DNA of 10,653 nt from Candidatus Peribacteria bacterium (GCA_031280545.1 JAITGP010000047.1:1-10653), one strand, 5' to 3'; numbered from the stretch's first letter, positions 1 to 6,988 are shown. A program made the numbers and translations. The notes: generated by a model from the letters alone, not told the origin.

Positions 1-2
1 GT

Positions 3-86
3 GAAAAACTCAAAAAAAATGCTAACTCATGGCTATCACGTATCAAAAAGTTTGAACGATTTTTCCCTTGTATTTCTCATCCATAA
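3..86 (+). CDS. possible 3' end of an upstream gene (partial)
   Basis: In frame 3 an open frame runs from the window edge to a TAA at 84-86, giving 27 residues of a basic tail (KLKKNANSW...KKFERF...). It would be the C-terminus of a gene that starts outside the window. Nothing identifies a family. The nrdD promoter elements (68-97) would overlap its last codons, which is possible but weakens the call. The other plus frames also close within about 95 bases. Treat this as a placeholder. Confidence 0.22.
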   Translation, partial: EKLKKNANSWLSRIKKFERFFPCISHP

Positions 87-97
87 CAACATATAGT
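68..97 (+). promoter_or_regulatory. sigma70-like promoter of the nrd operon
   Basis: The -35 is TTGTAT (68-73) and the -10 is TATAGT (92-97), with an 18-bp spacer. Transcription would start near 104, leaving a leader of about 56 nt before the nrdD ATG at 160. The -10 lies inside the upstream NrdR-like box and the second box lies just downstream of the start, a typical repressor placement. Read by eye, not scored with a matrix. Confidence 0.5.
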
Positions 98-132
98 AGT
101 CAATCACAAAATTTAAACACAAGATATAGTGT
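84..132 (+). promoter_or_regulatory. tandem NrdR-box-like operator
   Basis: The downstream box (117-132, ACACAAGATATAGTGT) has the ACAC...GTGT ends and AT core of the published 16-bp NrdR box (acaCwAtATaTwGtgt). A weaker copy lies exactly 33 bp upstream (84-99), matching the downstream box at 11 of 16 positions and sharing the ATATAGT core. NrdR boxes usually occur as pairs about three helical turns apart, so the spacing fits approximately. The pair covers the -10 and the start region, consistent with repression by NrdR, the ATP-cone repressor of RNR operons. No nrdR gene is in the window. Confidence 0.6.
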
Positions 133-159
133 TTTATTTATTTCACAGCATTCTAAAAA

Positions 160-2367
160 ATGGTTATCTACAAAATCAGAAAAAGAAACGGATCTATCGT
201 CACTTTCGAAAAAGACAAGATTTATAATGCAGTAAAACTAGCGTTCGAAGCCACAGGAAAGGAAGATATTTCTGCAGTTGAAAGACTTACTGAGCTAGTA
301 GTAGCCGAAGTTGAAAAAAAAGTCTGACAAGATATCCCAGATATTGAGATCATCCAAGACAGTGTGGAAAATGTTTTGATGCAAGAAAACTACGACGAAG
401 TAGCCAAAACATACATCATCTACCGTCAGAAAAGAGCTGAAGCCAGACAAACCCAAAATGTAGTCATCGAAGTGGATAAAACGATGGACGATTATCTTGG
501 ACACTTGGACCGAAGAATCAATGAAAATGCCAATATCGGCTATTCTATCGGAGGACTCATCCTCAAAAATTCTGAAAAAATTGTAGCGAATTACTGGCTT
601 TCCAATATCTATCCTGCTGAAATCGGGAATGCTCATAGAAATGCAGATTACCATATTCATGATTTGGGAATGTTTGCACCTTACTGTGCAGGACGAAGTT
701 TGAGGCAATTACTGGAAGAAGGATTTAATGGAGTGATTGGGAAAGTACAATCAAAACCTCCTCGCCATCTCCAATCCGCCGTGAATCAAATGGTAAATTT
801 TCTCGGAACCCTACAAAATGAATGGGCAGGAGCTCAGGCTTTCTCTTCTTTTGATACGTATTTAGCACCTTTTGTGCATAAATTTGAAACTGAATTGGAA
901 GCTGATTTGGAAACCAATAAAGCCACCTTTACCTCAGAAAAAGAAAAAGCTGACTACATTTACCAAAAAACTTACAAATACACCAAACAGAATCTGCAAA
1001 ACTTTATCTTTAATATGAATGTCCCATCTCGTCGGGGATGCCAAACTCCCTTCTCAAACATTACTTTGGATCGAACTTGCCCTACAGATCTCCGCGATAA
1101 AGCACTCCTTTTGGGAGGTATCGCTCATGGATATTATCCAAAAAAATATGGAGAACTCCAATCTGAGATGGATTTGATTAATAGAGTATTATTAGAAATC
1201 TATACGGAGGGAGACGCAAGCGGAGCAGTATTCACCTTCCCAATTCCTACCTACAACATCACAGAAGATTTCAATTGGGATGGACCTAATGTAGATAGCC
1301 TCTTTGAAATGACCGCAAAATATGGAATCCCATACTTTCAAAATTTCGTAGGTTCCCAATTCAAAGTAGAAAAAGACGCTGAGGGAAATATCAAAAAAGT
1401 CCCAAATCCAAATGCTTACAAACCTGGAGCTGTTCGCTCAATGTGTTGCCGTCTCCAATTGGATTTAACTATGCTAGAAAAACGTGGAGGAGGACTCTTC
1501 GGATCTGCAGAAATGACAGGATCTGTCGGAGTGGTCACCATTAACCTTCCCAAAATTGGGTATAACCACAAAGGTGATAAAGAAGGATTTAAAAATCAGC
1601 TTTTGTATCTGATGAATCTTGCTAGATCTTCTCTGGAGATAAAAAGAAAGGAGGTGACGAAACGACTAGACGCAGGACTTTATCCATATACCAAAAGATA
1701 TCTCGCCTCTTTCCGTAACCACTTTTCCACCATTGGAATCAACGGAATGAACGAAGCTATTCTCAATTTCACCAGTGGGAAAGAAGATATTTCCTCCGAC
1801 TGGGGAAAAGAATTCTCAAAAGAGATTATGGACTTCATGAGAGAAAAGCTTGTCGAATACCAAGAAGAAACAGGAAATCTTTACAATCTGGAAGCCACCC
1901 CAGGAGAGGGGACAACGTACCGTTTCGCTAAAGAAGATAAAAAACAGCTTCCAAATATCATCCAAGCAGGAACTGATGAAGCACCCTATTATACAAATTC
2001 ATCTCAGCTCCCTGTTGAATACACCAATGACCCATTTGAAGCATTAGAAGCACAGAATGAATTGCAGTGTCTCTACACAGGAGGAACCGTTTTGCACCTC
2101 TATATGGGAGAACGTATCTCAGATGCCACTGCTTGTAAAAATCTGATTAAAAAAGTGATCGAAAACTACCAACTACCGTATGTTACGGTTTCACCAGTCT
2201 TTTCTATCTGTCCAAAACACGGATACATCGCTGGAGAACATGACTATTGTCCTAAATGTGATGCAGAACTCAATTATACAGGAGACGAATTCAATATGGA
2301 CATTAGAGCAAAGCATACCGATGATCCAGAGAAATTAGAACAGCTCAGAAGACAAAAAATGGAATAA
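160..2367 (+). CDS. nrdD: anaerobic ribonucleoside-triphosphate reductase, large chain without the glycyl-radical segment
   Basis: Class III ribonucleotide reductase catalytic chain, 735 residues, cytoplasmic; it reduces NTPs to dNTPs by radical chemistry. The ATG at 160 was chosen because it opens an ATP-cone domain (about residues 1-95, starting MVIYKIRKRNGS) that senses ATP/dATP. This requires reading the UGA at 325-327 as Gly. The barrel carries the family motifs PYCAGRSL (Cys176), PSRRGCQTPFSN and RSMCCRLQLD (Cys429/430), which supply the catalytic cysteines. A C-terminal zinc-type motif reads CPKH (684-687) and CPKC (697-700). In ordinary NrdD this is followed within about ten residues by the RVxGY radical loop. 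Here a 35-residue charged tail and a TAA follow instead, and the radical segment lies in the next ORF. Only one of about 51 glycines uses UGA. First gene of the operon, under NrdR-type control. Confidence 0.95.
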
Positions 2368-2386
2368 TCAAAATAATCTGCCAATG

Positions 2387-2403
2387 ATTCCGTTATACGG
2401 GAT
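2387..2403 (+). repeat. small hairpin between nrdD and the radical-domain ORF
   Basis: ATTCCGT and ACGGGAT form a 7-bp stem (one G-U pair) around a TAT loop. It sits 19 nt after the nrdD stop. There is no T-tract, so it is not a standard terminator. It could be an mRNA processing or stability element setting the ratio of the two chains; this is speculation. Confidence 0.25.
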
Positions 2404-2447
2404 TTACATATCATCTCTTCTTTTATATCTCTATCCAACCGACAACC

Positions 2448-2666
2448 ATGGAAAACAAATTCTACAACAAACAGGGTCAAGAAATCAAAAGACAACCTTG
2501 CGAAATCTACACCAGAGTAATGGGATACCTTTCCCCAGTATCTCGCTACAACATTGGAAAGAAATCTGAATTTTATTCTCGTAAATACTTTGAAGAAAGC
2601 AAGGTAGACAACTCAGAATTCATCAGAAAATTCAATGTAAATTGCGGATGTCCATGTGGAATGTAA
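2448..2666 (+). CDS. stand-alone glycyl-radical domain of class III RNR (small chain)
   Basis: A 72-residue protein that matches the C-terminal segment of NrdD: CEIYTRVMGY (residues 18-27) followed by SRYNIGKKSEFYSRKYF, like the RVVGY...W/NxGKxxEF pattern of full-length NrdD. Gly26, encoded GGA, would be the radical glycine generated by NrdG. The frame differs from nrdD and the two are 80 nt apart. The large chain adds a tail after its zinc motif and this protein has its own 16-residue lead-in, so this looks like a real gene split rather than a sequencing frameshift. The protein ends in a cysteine cluster, CGCPCGM (Cys66, 68, 70). It probably docks on NrdD to complete the active site. GrcA/YfiD, which replaces the radical domain of pyruvate formate-lyase, is a functional parallel, not a homologue claim. 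No Shine-Dalgarno. Confidence 0.85.
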   Translation: MENKFYNKQGQEIKRQPCEIYTRVMGYLSPVSRYNIGKKSEFYSRKYFEESKVDNSEFIRKFNVNCGCPCGM

Positions 2667-2691
2667 TACCACATTTCTAATTCTTTTACTG

Positions 2692-2753
2692 ATAAGCCCT
2701 CTGCTTTCCATGACGTTTAGCCCATTGGGTGAACGAAGTGAGCGAGGGCTTAT
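2692..2753 (+). repeat. nested inverted repeat in the nrdG leader
   Basis: The outer arms ATAAGCCCTC (2692-2701) and GAGGGCTTAT (2744-2753) pair perfectly over 10 bp. Inside, positions 2714-2735 form a second imperfect hairpin (CGTTTA with a GU pair to TGAACG, then CC/GG). The whole 62-nt unit ends 12 nt before the nrdG start. It is clearly more GC-rich than its surroundings and has no T-run, so a simple terminator is unlikely. It could be a structured leader, a dispersed REP-like repeat or a processing site. Confidence 0.6.
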
Positions 2754-2765
2754 TCCAAAAATCTC

Positions 2766-3473
2766 ATGCAAATTATCGGAATCCAAACCACCACCCTCGT
2801 CGACTATCCTGGAAAAGTAGCTTGTATCGTCTTTACAGCAGGTTGCAATTTTCGTTGTCCTTTTTGTTATAATCCTCAAGCCGTCCTCCCTGAACTTATC
2901 GCCCAAAATACTGATCAACAAATCCCTGAATCAGCTTTTTTTAATTTTCTAGACAGTAGAAAGGGATTTTTGGAAGGGGTCAGCATCTGCGGAGGAGAGC
3001 CCACTCTGCAACCAGACCTCTACGACTTCGCCAAAAAAATCAAAGAAAGAGGGTTTTCTGTTAAACTTGATACCAACGGAAGAGACGTACAGCTCGTAGA
3101 AAAAATGGTAAAAGACAGAATTCTCGACTATGTTGCCGTGGATATGAAAGCCCCCTTCTCAAAATATGAAAAATTAACAGGAGTGAACATTCCTTCTCAG
3201 TTTAGAGTCAGTTTCAATACCTTACTCGCTTTTTTGCGTACCGGCACGGTAGACTATGAATATCGCACAACCTTGATCAAAGGCTATCACACTGCCGATG
3301 ACATCGAGGAAATAGCTTCCTACCTGTTTGGAATTAAACACTATTATCTACAAAATTATATGAAAACCACAACACTAGACCCTCACTTTGCAGGAGAAGC
3401 TTTTTCTCCAGAAGATCTGGAACAGTTCCAAGGAATCGCAGAATTATTCGTAGAGGAATGCAAGGTGAGGTAA
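2766..3473 (+). CDS. nrdG: anaerobic RNR activating enzyme, radical SAM (NrdG2-like)
   Basis: Radical-SAM activase that uses a [4Fe-4S] cluster and S-adenosylmethionine to place the glycyl radical on the reductase, here presumably on Gly26 of the small chain. The 235-residue protein opens with a typical NrdG N-terminus (IGIQTTTLVDYPGKVACIVFTAGC). The cluster motif is CNFRCPFC (Cys27, 31, 34), followed by the SAM-binding GGEPT (76-80) and an LDTNG strand (101-105). At 235 residues it is longer than E. coli NrdG (about 154) and closer to the TIGR02495 type. No UGA codons; ends in TAA. Third gene of the operon, 99 nt after the radical-domain ORF, so all parts of the enzyme system are adjacent. 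Confidence 0.9.
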   Translation: MQIIGIQTTTLVDYPGKVACIVFTAGCNFRCPFCYNPQAVLPELIAQNTDQQIPESAFFNFLDSRKGFLEGVSICGGEPTLQPDLYDFAKKIKERGFSVKLDTNGRDVQLVEKMVKDRILDYVAVDMKAPFSKYEKLTGVNIPSQFRVSFNTLLAFLRTGTVDYEYRTTLIKGYHTADDIEEIASYLFGIKHYYLQNYMKTTTLDPHFAGEAFSPEDLEQFQGIAELFVEECKVR

Positions 3474-3494
3474 GAAAATTTTAAGATAATTTTC
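3474..3494 (+). terminator. weak AT-rich hairpin after nrdG
   Basis: GAAAATT (3474-3480) and AATTTTC (3488-3494) pair perfectly over 7 bp around a 7-nt loop, immediately after the nrdG TAA. The sequence after it is CCTTATTAG rather than a T-run, so any terminator would be weak. Its position at the operon end is the main support. Confidence 0.3.
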
Positions 3495-3517
3495 CCTTAT
3501 TAGTTAGATTAATTAAC

Positions 3518-3545
3518 TTGATTTCCTTTTACAATTATATACACT
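3518..3545 (+). promoter_or_regulatory. possible promoter of the secreted-protein locus
   Basis: TTGATT (3518-3523) and TACACT (3540-3545) are separated by 16 bp, placing a start near 3552, just ahead of the 20-bp palindrome at 3558-3577. The region is very AT-rich, so other pairings are possible. Confidence 0.3.
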
Positions 3546-3557
3546 TACAAACTGAAG

Positions 3558-3577
3558 TTTTAAAGAGGTCTTTAAAA
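3558..3577. promoter_or_regulatory. 20-bp perfect palindrome (operator-like)
   Basis: TTTTAAAGA (3558-3566), spacer GG, then TCTTTAAAA (3569-3577): perfect 9-bp arms. It lies 28 nt before the start codon of the secreted protein, downstream of the possible -10. This is a typical place for a dimeric repressor, or an RNA hairpin in the leader. No regulator is identified. Confidence 0.45.
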
Positions 3578-3584
3578 AACGTTA

Positions 3585-3600
3585 AATAATTAAAATTATT
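3585..3600. repeat. second AT-only palindrome next to the start codon
   Basis: AATAATT (3585-3591), AA, AATTATT (3594-3600): perfect 7-bp arms with the same 2-nt spacer as the palindrome upstream, ending 5 nt before the ATG at 3606. Being A/T only, it may be chance in an AT-rich leader. Confidence 0.3.
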
Positions 3601-3605
3601 GTAAT

Positions 3606-4064
3606 ATGAAAAATTCTTTTAAATTAGTAAGTATTTGTATGGTGTTTATCGGAGTATTGTTTGCCGATACACATATGATGAGAGCAAATTCGCTCTCTGA
3701 TGAAGTTGAGAATGTTAACAATATTGAAGGCATCCCCGCTGTTGTGAATGATGATAGTTTATCATCAAATGTAGAGTTGTTTTCTGCAACTACTACTAGC
3801 TCTACTATTATTAATTATAATGGTACCATGCCCGGATCCGTTCGTACAGTTACTGTTGGATCGAATTGGGTTTTGTTATTTAATAATTCATCTACTTCTA
3901 CTACTTGGTCAGTTATTGTTACTAAACCCAATGGGAATATTGATGAATTTGGTGTTGGCTATAGTGCCGTCACTCGATCTGGTTCACAAGCTGGTCAAAT
4001 AACTATCAGTGTTGCTGGAAGTGGAGGGAATCTATATGGATTTGTAATAGTTTCCTCTGACTAA
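3606..4064 (+). CDS. secreted Ser/Thr-rich protein, unknown function
   Basis: Not recognised. The 152-residue product starts with a signal-peptide-like segment: K2 and K6, a hydrophobic core at residues 7-20, and a possible cleavage site after MMRA (residue 27). Lys-poor acidic linkers follow (28-58). Residues about 60-152 are rich in Ser, Thr, Gly and Val, with alternating patterns such as RTVTVGSNWVLLF and GQITISVAGSG that suggest a small beta-sandwich. There are no cysteines after the signal region and no lipobox. It contains no UGA and ends in TAA. Codons end mostly in T (ATT, GTT, ACT, TCT), unlike the C-rich third positions of nrdD and nrdG. Its stop overlaps the next start (TAATG), and the downstream gene is membrane-anchored, so the two probably work together at the cell surface. 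Confidence 0.7.
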   Translation: MKNSFKLVSICMVFIGVLFADTHMMRANSLSDEVENVNNIEGIPAVVNDDSLSSNVELFSATTTSSTIINYNGTMPGSVRTVTVGSNWVLLFNNSSTSTTWSVIVTKPNGNIDEFGVGYSAVTRSGSQAGQITISVAGSGGNLYGFVIVSSD

Positions 4065-4177
4065 TGTTAAAAAATCTCTTTAAAATCTCATGAGGGAGAT
4101 ATTTCATCTTCCTCTTTATTTTACAACTAGTATTATGGCTTTATGATCTAACAAACGAAGGAGTCTTTTTTGTGTAG
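4064..4177 (+). CDS. 37-residue membrane peptide ORF, or broken N-terminus of the next gene
   Basis: The ATG overlaps the previous stop by one base (TAATG), a usual sign of translational coupling. With UGA (4091-4093) as Gly it encodes 37 residues with a hydrophobic stretch (YFIFLFILQLVLWLY, residues 13-27) and ends at TAG. It overlaps the next gene by 43 nt in another frame. Six T residues (4166-4171) lie two codons before the stop. One extra T would join this frame to the following gene, so it may be the separated start of that gene through frameshift, slippage or sequencing error. No homology recognised. Confidence 0.4.
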
Positions 4178-4887
4178 TTATTTGTTTTTTTATTATTTTT
4201 GCAGGTAGTGTTTTTTATTTTATTTCTCAGGAAATAAAACATCCCACATCCTTTATTTGAAGTACTCCACTTTTTCAGAAGCGAGCCTTTCAACATAACA
4301 TCAAAGGGGGATTTAGAGAAAGTTGATGGGAGCCTTTTGATTCTTCTTTGATAAAATACCAAGAAGTTATGCTTTCTTCCTGATCTGTTATTGATTTTTC
4401 TGCTGGTACACAAATTGACTCTGGATCAATATGGCAAGATTATAATTTTGTAGTAAAAGTAGAGGATATCCGCCATAAGGTAGGGAAAAATTATAGATTT
4501 TCGCAAACGATTCCTCCTTTTTTGAAGGATGATTTTACAAACACCCTTATTGTACTGAAGTTTAGTAATGCTAGGTTGTTAATTTATTGAATTGGAGCCT
4601 ATAATCCGAACTTTACCCGTCTTATTGATCCTTATTCTACAATAGATACTATGTTTTTGTGAGGAATACATACTCTTTCGGAGACACTTTATGAAGGTGA
4701 TTTTTGTATTGCCTTGTATGCTACTGCAGTACTTCATACTTCTTGGCGTAATTTTACTCCAGATTGTCATATTTTTATTTTACCTAGATTAACAAATTAC
4801 CCTTATGCTAAATTGTCTAGTAGGGTATCTCCTCTTCTTTCGGGAAATATCAGTAATTTACAAGTCTCTTATGTAAACCTTCCTTAG
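4135..4887 (+). CDS. membrane-anchored extracytoplasmic protein, unknown function (six UGA-Gly)
   Basis: Not recognised. The frame is open for 250 residues only if six UGAs (4144, 4258, 4324, 4381, 4588, 4660) are Gly, and then ends at TAG. The N-terminus MALGSNKRRSLF followed by a hydrophobic helix (about residues 11-30) looks like a type II signal anchor: positive side in, the remaining 215 residues outside. That part has mixed hydrophobic and charged strands and many Tyr, Phe, Asn and Thr; only two cysteines lie beyond the anchor. Six of about 16 glycines use UGA, the highest share in the window. Third positions are T-rich like the secreted-protein gene upstream, so the two probably share an origin and job. 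No own promoter or Shine-Dalgarno was seen; it may be translated by coupling through the 37-residue ORF. The ATG at 4135 is the only start ahead of the anchor in this frame. Confidence 0.65.
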
Positions 4888-4967
4888 ATAGGATGATAAG
4901 AAAAGCTAATAACATCTCGCTTCAAGATTTCATCCCATTTCTAGTCAATCAAAAGAATGATAAGCTA

Positions 4968-5006
4968 ACTTTAAACTTTTTTAAGATCCTCTGTTTCCTT
5001 TAAAGT
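4968..5006. repeat. inverted repeat between convergent genes
   Basis: ACTTTAAA (4968-4975) and TTTAAAGT (4999-5006) are perfect inverted 8-mers with a 23-nt loop, in the 157-nt gap between the convergent membrane-protein gene and the MFS gene. A bidirectional terminator would fit the position, but no T-run follows on either strand. The rest of the gap (4888-5044) holds no gene that I can see. Confidence 0.2.
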
Positions 5007-5044
5007 AAAAACTTAGTGAGTTTCTACAAAATATCCTAAATTTA

Positions 5045-6403
5045 CTACGCCACTTCTCCTCTCTCAGGATGACTACGATACTGCATCATTTTTCTTACCA
5101 CCAAATACAATCCTAGCCCAAAAATAATAATCCCAATCACAATAAATCCCGTCTTGATCCCTACAATCGCCGATAACGCTCCAAATCCAAGCGAACCAGC
5201 GATTTCTCCCATTTTCCCGACAAAATCCTGAGCTCCTGTCATCACACCTTTATCTTTTTGAGCAGTATAGGAACTCACCAAAGCCGAGGTCAACGGATAA
5301 AGTAAGGCAATTCCCAGAGCAATGACAAACGTCAAAATAAGAATCACCACGAAATCATCATGCATTCCCAACAGTACATAAAATACCGACATAAAAAGCA
5401 GAATCACAGAAATAAGCAACTTTTTATTATATTTATCCCCTAACTTTCCTGTAAAAATATTGATCAAATACGGAGTCTTCATCACCGCAAAAACGATCGC
5501 AATCTGAGAAAGACTCAAATTATTTGCCACTGCTACAATCGGAATAAACAGAAATCCTACATAATTGAGCAAATTCACTAGAAACATACTTCCCAGAGCC
5601 ACATACATTTTTGAATCATACGACCTCAAAAGCAATCGGATTCTTTTCCAAGCAGAGAGAGAAAAACATTCTCTCGCAAACTGCCTCAAAAATCCATGTT
5701 CTCAGAGAAAGCTTTGTTCAATTTCTTCACTTTCTTCCGTTTCAATCATCAGTTCCTCACCAATTCTTTTTTGCATATGAGACCGAGTCCTATTATGAGG
5801 AGAAAGAACCGATTTAATCTTCTGATCTTGCAAGAGGGAAATTAATGCAAAAATTGCTACAAAAAAGTACATAAACGGAAGCTCCAAATAGGAAACTAAT
5901 ACTGCACTAATCAAAGCTCCCAAAATCTGAGCCCCATTTGAGCTAGAAAAATACGCTCCAAAAACCTGAGTCTGATTGTGTTTATTTGCCTTTTTCCCGT
6001 AATAACTACGATACGTCGTAAAGGTAGTTGCCGAAGCAAACCCATTGAGTAAGGTCGCCAAAATCAAAAGTTCCCATGACATTGTGAGCCCCGCGAAGAA
6101 AAAGAGTACTGCACAAAAAACATATAGAATTTTTCCCACCAAAAGCAAATATCTCACATTCATACGGTCATTCAGATTCCCAATTGGAATCACCATCGCT
6201 AATTTTGCCAACGCCAAAATCGTCCCAATCGCCGTGATTCCCCAAGGATTACCAATAATTCCCTGCACATAAAGGGAGAAGAATGTATCAGTTCCCAGTC
6301 CCCATCCAATCATAAACAGAAAAAGAGAAAAAGAAATAAATCTGATCTGAATCGGTAGATATTCCGTCAATTTTTTAGCATGATGTTTGAGTTTCTTTAG
6401 CAT
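5045..6403 (-). CDS. MFS transporter
   Basis: One 452-residue major facilitator protein, split in two only if the UGA at 5702-5704 (Gly234) is read as stop. Each half has about six hydrophobic segments and its own copy of the MFS loop 2-3 signature: GNLNDRMNVRYL near residues 75-87 and GKLGDKYNKKLL in the C-terminal half. The halves are joined by a long charged central loop (about residues 205-260, rich in Glu then Arg) that contains the UGA. The substrate cannot be told; the look is that of a drug- or metabolite-efflux MFS. It starts at ATG 6403, 24 nt after the deaminase stop on the same strand, probably co-transcribed, with no Shine-Dalgarno. Ends in TAG. Confidence 0.85.
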
Positions 6404-6427
6404 AATTTTTTTAAGCGAAAAGATAAA

Positions 6428-6955
6428 TTACTTTGTAGTATACTCTTCTACTTCTTGATGAAGATAGACTAATTCTACTCCAGCATTCTTAAATATTTTT
6501 TCACTTTCATCTGCGTCATGATATCTTTTATCACAAACTACTCTTTGAATTCCACAAGCCACAATTACATGAGCACAGTGACGAACCGTACATGGTGTCA
6601 TCGTACAATACAAAGTCGCTCCTTCCAGAGAAATTCAGCTTTTGGTAGCATTAGCTATAGCTCCATGTTCAGCACAGACATTTCTCATACAATGCTCACT
6701 TTCATGTCCATCTGCATGAATAAATTTTGTCATCTGATGTCCAACCTCATCACAAGTAGGATTTCCACGAGGAGCTGTCACAAAAGCCGTAGCTAAAATC
6801 CTGTCTTCTTTTACGATAATACATCAGCTTTTCCCTCTATTACAGGTCGCTTTTTCTCCTAGCACACGTACAATATCCATAAAATATTCATCCCAAGAAA
6901 TTTCTTCTGGTTTGAGATACCCATGATCTTTGATGATTCAAGTTTCTTCTTGCAT
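6428..6955 (-). CDS. deoxycytidylate (dCMP) deaminase family protein
   Basis: Zinc deaminase, 175 residues, probably converting dCMP to dUMP for thymidylate synthesis. The family pattern is clear: SWDEYFMDIVRVLGEKATC, then KSGCIIVKEDRILATAF, then PTCDEVGH, HCMRNVCAEHGAI (zinc/catalytic C94-A95-E96) and GISLEGATLYCTMTPC. Three UGAs are Gly at residues 6, 44 and 107; 44 and 107 fall on glycines conserved in the family. Odd point: the second zinc motif, normally PCxxC, reads PCTVRHC (Cys122, Cys127), two residues longer. The first motif has CAE rather than HAE. Start ATG at 6955 preceded by a good promoter on the minus strand; the MFS gene follows. It could act on another cytosine nucleotide or be a related editing-type deaminase. 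Confidence 0.85.
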
Positions 6956-6960
6956 TATAT

Positions 6961-6988
6961 TTGAAAAGAAATAAAATTCTGTTATAGG
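6961..6988 (+). promoter_or_regulatory. promoter of the DJ-1/PfpI gene
   Basis: TTGAAA (6961-6966), a 16-bp spacer and TATAGG (6983-6988) on the plus strand, giving a leader of about 60 nt. It overlaps the divergent deaminase promoter region. Confidence 0.4.

Noticed and set aside
2368..2447. Sequencing frameshift explaining the nrdD split
   Set aside because: The 80-nt gap, the extra tail on nrdD and the separate lead-in on the small ORF do not match the short linker of fused NrdD. A single indel would not rebuild the usual sequence. Not fully excluded without reads.
2613..2921. Minus-strand 102-codon ORF across the nrdG start
   Set aside because: It overlaps the strongly supported nrdG start and radical-SAM region and has no family likeness.
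4141..4770. Minus-strand ORFs in the 4.1-4.8 kb region
   Set aside because: They lie opposite a continuous 250-codon plus-strand gene (UGA=Gly) and show no recognisable protein pattern; taken as shadows.
5045..6403. Two separate half-MFS genes, or an MFS pseudogene with an internal stop
   Set aside because: Both halves are in the same frame and separated only by one UGA and a few codons; under UGA=Gly they form one normal-length 12-TM protein.
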